From NCBI RefSeq assembly GCF_031755915.1, contig NC_083388.1:1867501-1931500 (forward strand): a DNA stretch of 64,000 nt, in the 5' to 3' direction. This document shows, one piece after another, positions 47,043-59,611 of the stretch. The stretch is from Ziziphus jujuba (Eukaryota; Streptophyta; Magnoliopsida; Rosales; Rhamnaceae). A program made the translations under genes and the position numbers. Within the stretch, counting starts at the first letter, position 1. Every line of letters begins with the position of its first letter. Under the pieces are notes generated by a model. It saw only the letters and a list, made by a program, of their open reading frames with translations. It ran no database searches and was not told the origin of the DNA.

Positions 47043-47480
47043 TATCTTATCTTTTAAAACAAAAAATATATCTATATCTATATATAGACATATAGATATA
47101 AAGACTATTTCGAGGACCCATTAGGTTTTTTCAGTATTATTATATTTTGGGTAATCATTCAAGGACCCATCAGATGGGGAAGACAAGGGAATGCCCACGT
47201 AATGAAGGGCCCAACCTAAACAGGAATGTGTGTGTGTCATAGATAGAGGAAATTTATATGGACTGTTGTGACATGGGAAGCAAACAGCCAAGTGAATTAG
47301 TTAAAGAGGTATATGATCAATGGGGTACATGTTGTTCTTGATTCTTACTTCTGCATGACTGATTGGAATGCTAATAAAGTTTAACACCGATGAGAACATA
47401 GCTATTTTGGTCATTTGGACTCATAATAGTATCATGTTTTCTTTGGATAATTCATCTGTATAACTCACTAGTCACATCAA
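46012..47480. repeat. Right edge of the F-box array, with partial SINE
   Basis: Upstream DNA of copy 4, aligned with 16903-17790 and 12785-13130. The family-1 SINE here (about 46396-46500) has lost its A-box. An (AT)n run lies at about 47021-47045. At about 47220-47450 a diverged piece of the F-box spacer recurs (GGAATGTGTGTGTGTCATAG, GGGAAGCAAACAGCCAAG). No gene is seen. Confidence 0.65.
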
Positions 47481-48196
47481 AATATACAATAATTTTACAT
47501 GAAAAAACAAAAGGAACAACATTAGTGTAATTTTAATATGCCTCATGCATATGTTATTTCGACAATGGGGTATTTTGACTCATGCCGGATACAATAAACA
47601 CAACTCCCTGTCTATACATGGTAATATATAATGTTATGGTTTGCTTAATTAGCGCTGTATTCTGTTGTTGCACTTTCTGGTTTCTGTAACAAAATAAGAC
47701 AAGCAATATATTTATTTGCATATTTTGAAGGGTTAGGCAAAAGTGCAATACCAACTAATTGCCATAATAGGTTTATTTGATTTGTAATAAAACCAAAATA
47801 AGTTTTGTTATTTTAGCAAAAATTGAGCTACCCCATATAATGTTATTAACATCTTTTTTTAAGGAAATATCTATCTTAAACCTGTTCTGTGGTAGAGTTG
47901 AGCATGATAGTTGAAGAAGAGAAATTTGATGGTAATAAAAGCATTCACTACTTTATAGAAGTTACTAATTCGGGTTAGTATTAACGACACACATATACAT
48001 TTCTGAAAGAACACTAAAACCCATCTTAACAAACTAAAATAAACGTTTCCCAAGAGAACAAGACCAGTGATAAAAACCCCATTAACAACAGAATCAAACA
48101 TTTCTAAAAAGAAGACTGTAACCCAACCCATTTATTAACAAATGTAAAAACCGTGCTCTCCTAACTTGCATTGCATGCACATGATTTCGGATCATA
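47481..48196. other. Intergenic, no gene recognised
   Basis: AT-rich DNA between the F-box array and the 3' end of the Ser/Gln-rich gene. Short frames here are not supported by composition or similarity. Confidence 0.5.
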
Positions 48197-48925
48197 TTAA
48201 TTCGTTGATTTCCCCTCCTTAGGTGAGGATGTGCTCAATCGATGGCCACCAGAGGGAGGAACATGAGCTCTTTGTGCAGCAGAAGCAGACTGTGATTGTT
48301 GTCCCTGTCTCTGTGAACCACTGCCAGAAGCAGAAGCAGAAGATGGGTTCAATCGACGGCCACCAGGGGGAGGAACATGAGCTCTTTGTGAAGCAGAAGC
48401 AGAAGAAGCAGACTGTGATTGTTGTCCCTGGCTCTGTGAACCACTACCAGAAGCAGAAGCAGAAGAATGTGATTTTCCATGTCTACTCTCTTTTTTGCCT
48501 TTGCCAAGTACCTTCTCCTTGAGAAAGCCCTCAGCTATTTTGAATGGTTGCAGCACCCGCTTCTTGAGGGTCGTCTTCTTCTTGATGTTAGTGGCGGCGG
48601 CAGGGTAGTCGGCTACACGTGGTTGTGGTGCATCAACATCACCACCACCACCACCAGCACCGCATTGCATTGCAGCCGCAGCGGAGCTTTCACCATGTTC
48701 ATACGTCGACGACGACTCGAACGGGTTGCCACATGGGCGGAATTCCGTTTCTTGCATTGGTTTCTTTCCCTCGGCTATCGCTTTCATGTCTTCTTTCTTG
48801 GCGGTTTTCCTTCCTCCAAGATGTTTCCATGCCTTCCGTCCTTCAGAAACCATCCTACGCTTTCTTTCAGCTATCTTCCGTTTCAACCCCTTCCAAGAAA
48901 TCCTCCTACGCTTTCCTTCAGCCAT
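48197..48925 (-). CDS. Basic Ser/Gln-rich repeat protein, function unknown
   Basis: Single exon, 242 residues from ATG at 48925 (MAEGKRRRISW). I do not recognise the family. Residues 1-50 are strongly basic (KRKIAERKRRM, KKEDMK) and could bind nucleic acid or direct nuclear import. Residues 80-95 hold Ala and Gly runs; 114-150 are basic again (KKKTTLKKR, KGKKESRHGK). The C-terminus has two imperfect copies of a 38-42 residue unit: SSASASGSGSQ, then QGQQSQSAS, then AQRAHVPP-GG-RL, at about 154-193 and 195-231. At DNA level the period is 114 bp. The protein is largely disordered by composition. Upstream lie a poly-A/poly-G tract and then leader array B, the same repeat family found before the zinc-finger gene at 10901. 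Confidence 0.65.
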   Translation of the reverse strand: MAEGKRRRISWKGLKRKIAERKRRMVSEGRKAWKHLGGRKTAKKEDMKAIAEGKKPMQETEFRPCGNPFESSSTYEHGESSAAAAMQCGAGGGGGDVDAPQPRVADYPAAATNIKKKTTLKKRVLQPFKIAEGFLKEKVLGKGKKESRHGKSHSSASASGSGSQSQGQQSQSASSASASQRAHVPPPGGRRLNPSSASASGSGSQRQGQQSQSASAAQRAHVPPSGGHRLSTSSPKEGKSTN

Positions 48926-48969
48926 CTTCAACTATTTTCATAACCCAAAACACACACACAAGAGTACCC

Positions 48970-49008
48970 AAAAAAAAAAAAAAAAAAAAGGGGGGGGGGG
49001 GGGGGGGG
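48970..49008. repeat. A20-G19 homopolymer junction
   Basis: Twenty A followed by nineteen G, about 45-83 bases upstream of the Ser/Gln-rich gene's ATG, so in its probable leader (read as C19 then T20 in the transcript). The exact length is prone to sequencing error. Confidence 0.85.
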
Positions 49009-49099
49009 TGCAAGATTATATTTACAGAAAATGATCGATCAAAAAAGAGCACAAGTAATTAACAACATTAACATTCTGAATTGAATACCCAGTCACCAA

Positions 49100-49835
49100 C
49101 TCACCTATAATTAGCGATCGCGACCAGTTTCCTATCTAATTTCTCTGTTTCTTCTTAGCTGATTCAACAACAAGAATCTGAGAGAGTATGGAAAACAGGG
49201 GAAGATTAGAGGGACAACAAACAAGACTGCAAATTAACTAACAAACACTCTCTCTGAATACCAACTAACCTTATCGATCACTATCAGTTTTCTCTCTGAT
49301 TACCAACTACCGAACTAGCCGATCGATCACAATCTCCTTTCTCTCTGATTTCTTTGTCTGTTCTTGGCTGTTGAAGAACAAATGGGGACAAGAAGTAGAG
49401 AGAAAGAGAGCGAGACAGAGACAAAGAGAATACAGAGTATAGAAAACAGGGGAGGATTAGGGAGAGATCCAAAAACAAGAAAGCACAAGTAATCAACAAC
49501 ACACCTGAATACCAAGTAACACCGATCGATCGCAATCTGTTTTCCCTCTGGTTTCTTTGTTTGTCCTTGGCAGTAGAAGAACAATGAGGTCAAGTACAAG
49601 AGAGAGAGAGAACAGAGTATAGAAAACAGGGGAAGATTTGTGAGAGATCAAACAGGATTGCAAAATAACTAGAAAACAATCTCTCTGAATTCCAAATAAC
49701 CAACTAACCGATCGATCACACTTGAGTTTTCTTTTTTTCTTTGTTTGTTCTTGGCTGACGAAGAACAATGAGATCAAGAAGGGGAGAGAGAGAGAGAATA
49801 TAGAAAACAGGGGAAGATTAGAGAGAGATCGCGCG
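49100..49835 (-). repeat. Leader-like tandem array B (four copies, about 180-250 bp)
   Basis: Same unit family as array A: CTTTGTTTGTTCTTGGCTG or variants (about 49145, 49350, 49553, 49738), GAAGAACAATGAGGTCAAG, a GA run, GAAAACAGGGGAAGATTAG (about 49191, 49442, 49622, 49803), and TCTCTGAATACCAACTAACC with CGATCGATCACA between units. On the minus strand the GA runs become CT patches before the gene at 48197-48925. No protein is encoded; open frames on the minus strand follow the CT runs. Confidence 0.87.
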
Positions 49836-49869
49836 CATATTAATAGAGAGGGAGACACAAACAAACATT

Positions 49870-51190
49870 TCTCTCTCTTTCCTTCTTCTTGGAGGGAAAA
49901 TGGTTTTTTTGATTATGCGTACAGCTTACTTAATAATTTTTTATATTTATATTTGTTAATTACAATAATATTTTATAAATTTTATTAGAGTTAAATTATT
50001 AAAAAAATATATAGTAAAATATTATAAAAATAAAAATATATAATAAATAAAAGAACATATATTATAAAAATATTTTTTTCACAGTTTTTTTTTTATATTT
50101 TAGAAATATTTGATACTTTTTTATAGGTCTTTATTTTTTTAATCTCTAAAATATACACAATTTACATATTTAAATTTTTTATTGATTTTTATTTATTTAT
50201 TAGATGTAAAGATTTTTTGTCATTTCTAAGATAAAGATGTTATTTTTTTGTCATTTATAATAATTTTCTTTTTACATTTAAAATAATTAATTTTCACTGT
50301 CAATGTCTTGAATCTACTTTTCACATTTACAATAATTCTCTTTAGTTGATAATATGAATCCATATAACATACCAATTGAACCAATCTTATTTGACATTAT
50401 TATTTTTACTATTTATATATAAAAAAATTATATATATACCTTTGTGCCCCTTCTAAATATGGAAATTTCTTCTCCACTATTTATAATTTGGATTTTTTTA
50501 AAAATTACATATTTAATTTTATTATCCCAACTTGTATTATCAGTAGGAACAGATATTTACCCTAAAAAAAAAAAAAAAAAAAAAAAAAGGAATTAACAAC
50601 AAATTTTTATGTTGGAATACTACAAAAGCCCACTAACTAGTCGAATCTCATTCAAGGATACTTTGGGTTTGTCCATGGCTTCAAATTTGTTCGCTCAAAG
50701 AAAGACCACAAAGGCGATGGAATGGCCCATGATATATATAATATACTTCTAATTGAATACAATTTTCACATAATGATAAAAAATAAAAAAAGAAGTACAA
50801 TTTTCACCTAAAATGCTTTATATAAATATATAGTCAAAGATTTAAAAAAAAAAAAAACTCACAGGAAAAAAAAATAAAGAAACAGATAAAAAAAAAAAAA
50901 AAAAAAAAGGTAGACGGAAATCATTGTTTTTGAATATTATAGGTATAAATATTTGAAAATTATATGGATATATTTAATGTCTTCAACTGGGGAGGTTTCT
51001 CCTTTTTAGTCTTCTGTTTTCAAAAATTAATACAATCCACTGGATAATCAAACAAAATTGAAAATTTGAAAGGATAAAATTATAATTTTTAGAAATATGG
51101 AGACATAATTTTTTTTGAAGAGAGAGACAGAGAGCATATTATAGATAAACGTTTTTTTGGGAAACGAAGAATAAATTATGTATCGGAACA
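49870..51190. other. Very AT-rich intergenic region
   Basis: Mostly A/T with poly-A runs (about 50563-50588, 50890-50908). A stretch at about 50725-50940 (GGCCCATGATATATA, GAATACAATTTTCAC, GAATATTATAGGTA) resembles 10415-10670 beside the zinc-finger gene. No gene is seen. Confidence 0.55.
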
Positions 51191-51197
51191 GAGGCTG

Positions 51198-51227
51198 TGT
51201 GATTTATTAACGGAGCTCCTAGAAGGT

Positions 51228-51267
<40 letters not shown>

Positions 51268-52145
51268 GACTTCCAGTGAGAGATATTGTCTAACTTACAT
51301 GCAAATTTAGGTATGCCATTATCACCTATCCTAGATTTATTTCTATGCATGCCAGCTGTTGGGCCAAGAATAATCCTAATGCATATTTAATCCATCACTG
51401 TGGATACAAAACTTCAGGCCTGGACAATGGTTTTGAATTTCCAGAAAAAATGAAATTTCTAATCTTCTACCGCTCTAAATCTTTACTAGTTGGTTCATGT
51501 GACTGTAAAGAAGACAAACTCTTTCCCTCTATGTATCTGTAGAACCTTTCAATCAGAAAACTGAAGAAACTTCCAGGCACCACACAACTCCACAAGCACA
51601 AGAAAGATGTAATTGATACTGGGTCTTATGTTTCTGCATTTGGGGTTTGATAGACAAACTAATGACTATTTAAGGTTTTTCATATTGTCCGCTCAAAACT
51701 AATGATCGTAATCAAATCACTATGTCCATTGGCTCGCACAAAAATTCACTTGTCCTATATGTTTATCACGCTAAAAAATGCTGCCGGATATTTCAAAGCG
51801 GACCATGCACAATCGATATGTGGATGATGAAGAAATTATGCAGTAGTAGTGGAGAGGTGATATGGGAGAGACAACTATCTTTGCTAATACCATTCCAACT
51901 TGCTTGGCCTCTAACAACTGGACTGAATGGTGAAATTTTAGTCTCTAAGTATTATTGCTTGAACAATTTATAATTCCGTTATCTATTTGGTGTATATGAT
52001 TTTCAGAAGCAGAATATCAGAGAGGTTTGATACCCATGTTTATGGAGACGCCATTGTTGATAAACATATTAGGATTCTTGATTCATTTACTTATTCAGAA
52101 ACCCTATTGCTTTTCGAGGGATTAGAGGACACATACTACTACTAG
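51198..52145 (+). pseudogene. F-box pseudogene on the plus strand
   Basis: Diverged relative of the cluster in the opposite orientation. Recognisable in order: CDLLTELLEG (51198), an (AT)n run at about 51236-51260 interrupting the F-box, RLPVRDIV, MHASCWAKNNPNAYLIHH (51345), VGSCD, a gap with frame shifts where the FBA middle should be, MSIGSHKNSLVLYVYHAKKC, FQSGPCTIDMWMMKKL, ERQLSLLIPFQLAWPLTTGLNGEI (residues as separate blocks), and a TYYY-stop end at 52145. Stops and frame shifts make it inactive. Confidence 0.88.
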
Positions 52146-53101
52146 AATTCTGAAGTAACTCCGACTCTCTCCCTTCTCTTGTATTTGTAAATTTGTTTTT
52201 GGATGAATTATGGATAAGGTTGACTGTTAGCATTATACATGGCAGGGTCGAGTCGACTTCCAAAAATTTATAAATGCCATGAATTTTTTTTTTTACCTAT
52301 TGTTTACATTCACTCCTTTTTTTTTTTTTAATTTGATTTTGCTTATTAAATTTTCAAAATTTCCATCTCATAATGGTCTAGATTTTTCCATCCTCTTTTT
52401 CCCCTCTTTTCTTTTCTTTTTTTTTTTTTTTTTTTTTTCCCCTCACTAACAAAACAAGAACAATTAATTAGGATTTCCGGTCATCAAATTTGCCATTTTT
52501 GTTAATGAAACACAAAAACATACATTTTTAAGCTTTCACCAGCTACATTAGAATCTGAGTCTTGACTTGGAACCAATTAATTGTTATTTTGCATAACTCT
52601 TCTGCATCATTCCACATGCTTTCTGTACGTAGCATTCAAATTTCTTACCACGGAATACTTTTCTGTCTCGTACAAATTTATACCATTGATTAATTAGCCT
52701 GCTCTCACAAAGATCTAGATACCATACAACCATACTATAGTAACCAATTTGTGGGAATGATCTTCAAGTTCTCTATTGCTTTAAACTACTTCTCACCTTC
52801 CTCCCAGTACATAACTCTTGTTCCAAGCAGATATAAAACACCAAGCATGGTAATTACATGTCTAATTTTACATTTTTGAGAAGAACATATATAATATAAT
52901 ATCTGAATAACCAAAATAAAAGAAATACAATATTATATTAAAAACACCTAATACACCACTTAATTTCCAATGAAGTAGCAATTAAATTCAACCATACAAA
53001 TACACATACAATAAGGGAAAAAAGAAACATTTAACCCCCCTCTCCCTCTCTACACTCATATTAGACTTACAAAAGATCAAACATTCTAGATCAAATTAAT
53101 C
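52146..53101. other. Intergenic, 3' flank of ascorbate oxidase
   Basis: AT-rich with poly-T at about 52315-52330 and 52416-52438. It lies between two 3' ends. Nothing coding is seen. Confidence 0.5.
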
Positions 53102-55854
53102 TTAGTTATTGTTGCCATTCATAAACCTCTTAGCAGTAAGTCCACAAGCAAAAGCCTCATTAGGAACTTTAGGAAGACGGTTAACACCTTCAGCAAAAAT
53201 AACTCCCATTCCCATATGCAAATGAGGCTCAATGTGGCAATGAAATGCCCAAACTCCTGGATTATCGGCAACAAATCTAAGAGCAGTCCAACCATACGGG
53301 AAAATCACTGCGGTATTCCTCAATGGTGGGTTTTTCAAGTTGAATTTTCCCACATCTTTCTCTGAAAATTTCCCTTCTCCATAACCCAATACCCAGAAAT
53401 CATGTCCATGCAAATGCCATGGATGAATCTCACTCACATTCTCAGTCAACGCATTGGCATTTTGAAGTATCACGTCCACTATACTTCCATGGCTAAAAAC
53501 GTAAATTCCATTACCAGTAGTGGAGTTTGGGTTAATGGGGGGCTTCATAACATCATACTCATTAGGGAAGCCCTCAGGTGGTCTTCTTTTATCATACCCA
53601 TTCCTTAGACCATATTTGATGGACCCCAAATAAGGAGTAGGTGGCAGCACTAATGATATATTGTTGATGGCCCACTTGGTGAAGCCGTTGATCTTGTTTT
53701 GGGTGTTGAGGAGGACAACCCGACGGTGGAAGTTTGCTGGGGGTTTTGGGGACCCCATCAAGGCCAAGATGCTTTTAGTGAAATTCTTGCTATGGGCATA
53801 GTCATTCCATCTAGGAGTGACTGGAGGTGGAGAATTTGGAAGCTTAGATGCAGAATTTGGAAGGTAGTTTAAAAGGGTAAGGGCTTGAGGGGTTTTGGGT
53901 TCTCTTCCTCTTACTCCTATAGAGAGCCAGTAGTTCTCTTCTTTATTTTGATTTGTGGTTATTAGGACTGAGTAACTTTCTCCTGAGTAAATGTCTAAGT
54001 CATCCACAGCAAATGGCTGAACATAGTTTCCATCAGCTTCTACCACTATCATTTTGTGATTCTGATGCAAAGAGATACAAAAAGAGTGAGTTATACTATT
54101 AACAATTATAACGAAAATGATAGATTACAGTTACGGTCATGATACATTACACCACATTTCTTCCAACAAAAAAAAAAAAAAATGATACATTACACCACAT
54201 TAAGTTGTGAACATTACCGACCGATGTGACAACATAAAAAGACAAAAATTTTAATAATAATGATAAACATGACATATACATGTTGCAACATAAGTTTATG
54301 TTACATGCTCTTATTTTTAATGAACTTGTCAATTCTAAACAAATAGGAGAATGTCACATAGAGATGTACTATATAATAAGTTAAAAATAAAAAATTGCCT
54401 TCCAAACCATCCTCTACTACGGTTTTAAATTTTCACAACTTGTGATAAAGAAGCATTTTTCACTTTCAAAATGGGTATTCCTATATGCTAATTATAATTT
54501 AACTTGCATTCAAATTCACACTGAACACTTAATGGTATTCAATATATAGGGAAGCTCTTTTGCCGAAAAGGACGATGTCCGTCTGTGTTGTCATTCCCGT
54601 AAAGAGAATACCATTGACCAATTTCAAACACAAAAGGCAAATTTAGCTGAAAAAGCTATCTTATCTAAGGGGAGGCTGTACCAAGCCACATGCACACACA
54701 CAGTTTTTTCTCATCTCCCACACTTACACAAGACTCTGAATACAAAAACATAAAAAACAAAAAAACAAAAAGTTGGTCTAATACTATCATCAATTACCAA
54801 AACGAAAGATAGTAAAGTTGTGACAGTTTAACATTTTTCAATTTTACTTGGCTTCTAGTGTATATATAGAGTTTTAAATTTTAATAACTTAGTTATAAAA
54901 AGCATTTATTTTTCAATTTCAAATGGGGTATTACACTATTACTGTATATAATTTTGTAAAACATTAATAACTATTTATAAATTCGCACTTAAATCTTAAC
55001 GATATTGAAAAGGTAAAAGCACTTCTGTTAAAAGAGGTCACGTACGCGCTATCATCATTTCAGTAAAGACGGCATTGAAAGATTCAAAAAGCAAATGTAG
55101 ATGAAAAAGGCAAACCAAACCACATGACCTACAAAGAGGTTTTATTTGGTGTTTTCTCCCACACGCCAAGTACTCTTGGCCTGAATGAGTACCATCAATT
55201 GGAAAGTGACAAAATGTTTGGCCAGAGCCAGATTCCCCCTACTTATACCCAGTCTTTGACTTATAATAACCCTTTAGCCCACTTGAGGACCCTACTTATA
55301 TTCCCCCACCTAACCCCATTTTTTAATTATAGATATAGGTAAAACCACATGTTTTGATTTTCGAATCCACTAAAAGAAAGAAAAGAAGAAGATAAATTAA
55401 GATGGTAATATATATTTTCTCATAACCTAATACGTCTAGAACATTTAAAAAATTTCTTTGAAATGATTGAATTGGAATGAATGGCATAATAAAAATGTAA
55501 AATAATCCAATCACTCCATTATCCCAAATCAACATTTTACCAAAACGAAAAAAAAGAAAAAAAAAAAAAAAACTTTAGTTAAAAAGAACCTTCAACTTTG
55601 CGTATTGTGTACGAAAAATGCACGCATGGCCTTTTTTTTAAGGCCCATAGCACATATAAGTCAATTTATTTCTTATACCGTATCCGATACATGGGACCCC
55701 TATAGTATTGTATTCACCCAAAAAAAAATCTATAGTATTGTCTTTTTTGTATATCAATACCATACCATTGTTGAGCGAGTTTAATCCATGAGCTTAGCGG
55801 TATCATTGTATCACAAGGACACTCCACTAGAAAATGGTCCTCTCCTTTACCCCC

Positions 55855-55885
<31 letters not shown>

Positions 55886-57694
55886 AGGAAATGGTCCTCT
55901 CCCCTACACGTGCTACACCTTAGATCAGCTGAAAAATTCTACCACTAAGAAAAATATTTTCCATCATTCAAATTCAACTAATAATTGACTAAAAGTGGGG
56001 AACAGAAAAGGTGGACCAGCTATGTTTTTTTAGAGTCCCCCAAAATGTTATAATTGCCTTCCATTGCTTTATGATTTATCCTAATTACATTTATGACCAT
56101 ATTTTGTAATTAAAATAAAATTAAAAAAATTTAAATGAAATTTTTCCTACCAAAAATGTATATATATTGCATTGTCCATTCCCTCACCTTTTATTCCTTT
56201 TTTTTTTTTTTTTCTGAAGTGATTTTTCATCACACAAATTGATTCCTACCCATTGCTATTCTCCACTACTTCCTAGTCTTTTTCGCTATGATTAAATACT
56301 TCACTACTCTCGGGTCATTATTGTGGAAAATGTGCAAATAAAAATAAATGGAAGGGAAACAAAACAATTTATACCATACAATATATTTATATATATTATA
56401 TATTATAAACTCTACCATATAATATCATTACGATTAGCTTCTATTTGTTTTTATTTAGTCAGGAAACTGATGGCGGTCATTTTAGTGCATGAGGCTGATT
56501 TTTCATTGTTTGTATTCTATACAAGTTAAAGCATATTCGGCTCCACAATGCTTGTCCCTTTCCCCCACGCAAATAGTACTAGTCACTTATAATCTCTTTC
56601 TTTAACGACATTATTAATAGAAAAATCCTGTAAACCCGAAAATCTTAGACCGACCTATATGCTGATTTTAAGCTAAATGTTTCATGCTTTCAAAATTATT
56701 AAGGGGGACCAAAAAAAGAGAACCAAATACTATTTGGATGAAGAATCAGAATATGACGCAATATGACCCCCAATTTTCACCAAAATTATGAAAACCCTAT
56801 TATATTTTTGAAGCAGTAATAATAATGATGTATATATAATGAATAAAGCAAATTACCCCAATGGCCAAGTTGAGAGACGCCAAAGCAGTGGAACTGGCAA
56901 TTCTTAGCCTGTAGATCTTATTTGGTAGTACTTTGAGAACCTGAGGAGCACATTGCTCTGTTCCCCGGAATTTACACTGAGGAGAAGAGGAATTGCCATT
57001 GTTTGCTGCCAGAGAACAATTATACTGCCCCCTTCCATTGATTAACAAGCTCTGAAAAAGTAAAAAGGCTCATAATTATAAATGAATACAGACATTTTAA
57101 TTATTAGCTATATGAACCAATTAACTTTAATTATTGAAAAAAAAAAAATTTTTTTCCTTAGATCTTGTTGTTGGTTTTGGGTTGTGATGGTCAAAAAGAT
57201 GCCTAATATGCCTGCCATTTAGTACAATGGATGACATAATTGACGTGTTCCAAAATGAATCGTGTCCAAATGTGAATGGAAGTGAGAATCAAAAAACGAA
57301 TGCCGCGTGATCTCCACAGTGCCATTTATTTATTTACTTGCTTTGGCTCACATCAAAATTTTCAATATTGCTACTTTCTTATATACTAAAAGGAATATTC
57401 TGTTATTATTTAATAATAAAAAAAACGACAGAGAATATTTTGTTTATTTGTACAAGAAAAACATATTCCATCTCAATTTCATAGAATTATGCTGCTCAAA
57501 TTGCACCATATTTTTTGTATTCATAATGATAGATCAATTTAGTACTGTACAATAAATGAGAACTGTCTAATTGAACTGTAAATTTTAAGAGTTTAATGAT
57601 TTATAAAAAATAAAAAATACAGAAGTTGGTGTAACTGTAAAAGTTCTTTTTATTTTATTTTATTGCTTTCATTTCTCATGAACAAAAAATCGAA

Positions 57695-57734
<40 letters not shown>

Positions 57735-59611
57735 TTTCCCTTTTCTTTTTTCTTTTTTACTTTTTTAGGGTTTCTAGTGGAAGAAGTTTGTACTGTCTAC
57801 AACACTGAACCAGTAAAAGAAAATAAATAAATAAAAGAATCTACTTACCAGTCAGCAAAAGAATCCTAATAAAAAACTAATAAATTGAAAACTTTTATAA
57901 ATGTCGCACTTATGTGTTTGAAGACCTATCCAAAGATAGATAGATATATATATATATATACGGCCTGCACTGGTCATTTCCCAGTAAATTGGTTTTTAAC
58001 TTGGACGTGCCTCATGGCACTGCTATCTGGACGGAACAGTCAGCTATATTTATATAAAAACAAAATTAGTTGAAAAGTACTAATTGTTAATGAAAAAAAG
58101 ATTTACTTTTTTCAAGAATTGACGTGGAGATTAAGTAAATTAATGGTTTTAATTCAATAAAAATCAGAAAGTCAATGTAAAAAGGAGGAAAGAAAAAGTT
58201 GGGGACGGCCTGCAGGTTAATCTTGGAAAAGTGATTATGGGATAAATGGACAATTAATGGAATGGGCACTAATTGTATTTAATTTGGTTAATAAATTGTG
58301 ATTAATTACCTGGGTTTCAAATCCGAGGGACAGTTTGATGGCAAAATTAATATTTTTTTAAACAATAATGGTACTTTAGAATCCTTTACATCAAATATCA
58401 AAAAATAAACATACCTGGGGTTCGCCAATCCAACGAAAAGGGTTTGAAGACAAGCCAATTTCTTGCTCATGAGCACTTTTATGCCACCAGTCGCTCAACA
58501 ATAAGTTGAATTCATCATCGTAATGGAATGGCTCTTTCTCTCCTTCTGCCACGTCAACTATCAGGGACCCATATAGGCCTGCTGATCTTTGCATTCCATA
58601 GTGTCCATGATAAAAATATGTTCCTGGCTGCACCATATCACATATTTATATGTTATTGTCCTGAACATTCACTACAGCAGACCAAAGCTGGGACTGTATG
58701 TCTGTCAGTGTGTATATATGATATTTCAAGTTCAACTGTACGTAAACAATTCACATTTCACAGTTGAATTGGACGAAATATTTTCATATTTTTCTGCTTG
58801 TCGTGTATGTAGCAGAGTAATAATCTGTCTACTTGGAAATAGTGAATCTCTATTATTGGAGTTCCTTTTTTTGCATAAACTTGTCTCTGTTATTGGAGAT
58901 GAACATTATTTTTCCTCCCATATTGATAAGATCAAAACTAGAGAAATGATGAACAACATATAAGGAATTGAGAAAATTAATAAATAAAACAAAATAAATG
59001 AAAGTAAAAAATTATTGATCTATACCTTATCAACTTTGAACCTGTAGAAAAAAGTTTCTCCAGGATCGACAGCACACTGAGAAATTGATGCAGTCCCATC
59101 TGCCCAAGGACTTCCAAACTGCAAGAAATTAAAGAATATATTCCACCATTATAGATGCAAACACCAACCACAAATCAATCTTCATCTTTTTTTTCTTTTC
59201 TTTTTTTTTGGGTAAATACAAATTAATCTTGATCATGCAAATTAAAGTGTATATATATGTATTTATATATTATATATATGATAGTACATGTATAATAGCT
59301 AAGAAGAGCAGGCAAATGTGAACCTGTGTGATTCCATGCCAGTGGATAACAACACCTTCAGTGTGAAGCTTGTTAGTGAGCTCTACAACAATGTTGTCCC
59401 CAGGTCTAGCCCTGATGGTCGGACCAGGAAACTGGCCGTTGATTCCCATCACTGGATGTTCCAAGCAATCTGGAGCCCGGAATATGTATTCCACGTCCCA
59501 TTTGAAATGTCTTTCTTGGGAACCAAACGATGTTTGAACTTTTGATGATAAAAGTAGTATTAGTAAAAATAAAACAATATTCAACACCTCGATTGATCTT
59601 CGATTCGTCAT
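53102..59611 (-). CDS. L-ascorbate oxidase (multicopper oxidase), five exons
   Basis: Apoplastic blue copper oxidase; oxidises ascorbate with reduction of O2 to water (EC 1.10.3.3). Exons on the minus strand: 59611-59324, 59118-59026, 58627-58415, 57051-56857, 54061-53102, all phase 0 with GT/AG borders, joining to 582 codons plus stop, a normal length for the family. Residues about 7-30 form a secretion signal (hydrophobic core [12 protein letters not shown]). All copper-ligand motifs are present: HWHG (H90, H92), YHGHYG (H134, H136), HPWHLHGH (H476, H479, H481, H483) and [12 protein letters not shown] (H537, C538, H539, H543, axial M548). N-glycosylation sequons occur (NCS, NFT, NIS, NVS). 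Intron 4 is 2.8 kb. It is transcribed convergently with the plus-strand F-box pseudogene. Distinguished from laccase and SKU5-like proteins by the intact Cys/Met type-1 site and AAO-like segments ([30 protein letters not shown]). Confidence 0.95.
57700..57732. repeat. (CT)n microsatellite in ascorbate oxidase intron 3
   Basis: An uninterrupted CT run of about 16 units within the 1.36-kb intron 3. No other feature is seen in that intron. Confidence 0.85.

Noticed and set aside
53402..53608. Plus-strand frame within ascorbate oxidase exon 5
   Set aside because: It is an antisense shadow of the coding exon around the HPWHLHGH motif.
57307..57555. 82-codon plus-strand frame in ascorbate oxidase intron 3
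   Set aside because: Phe/Ile/Lys-rich AT noise, opposite to the gene, without similarity.
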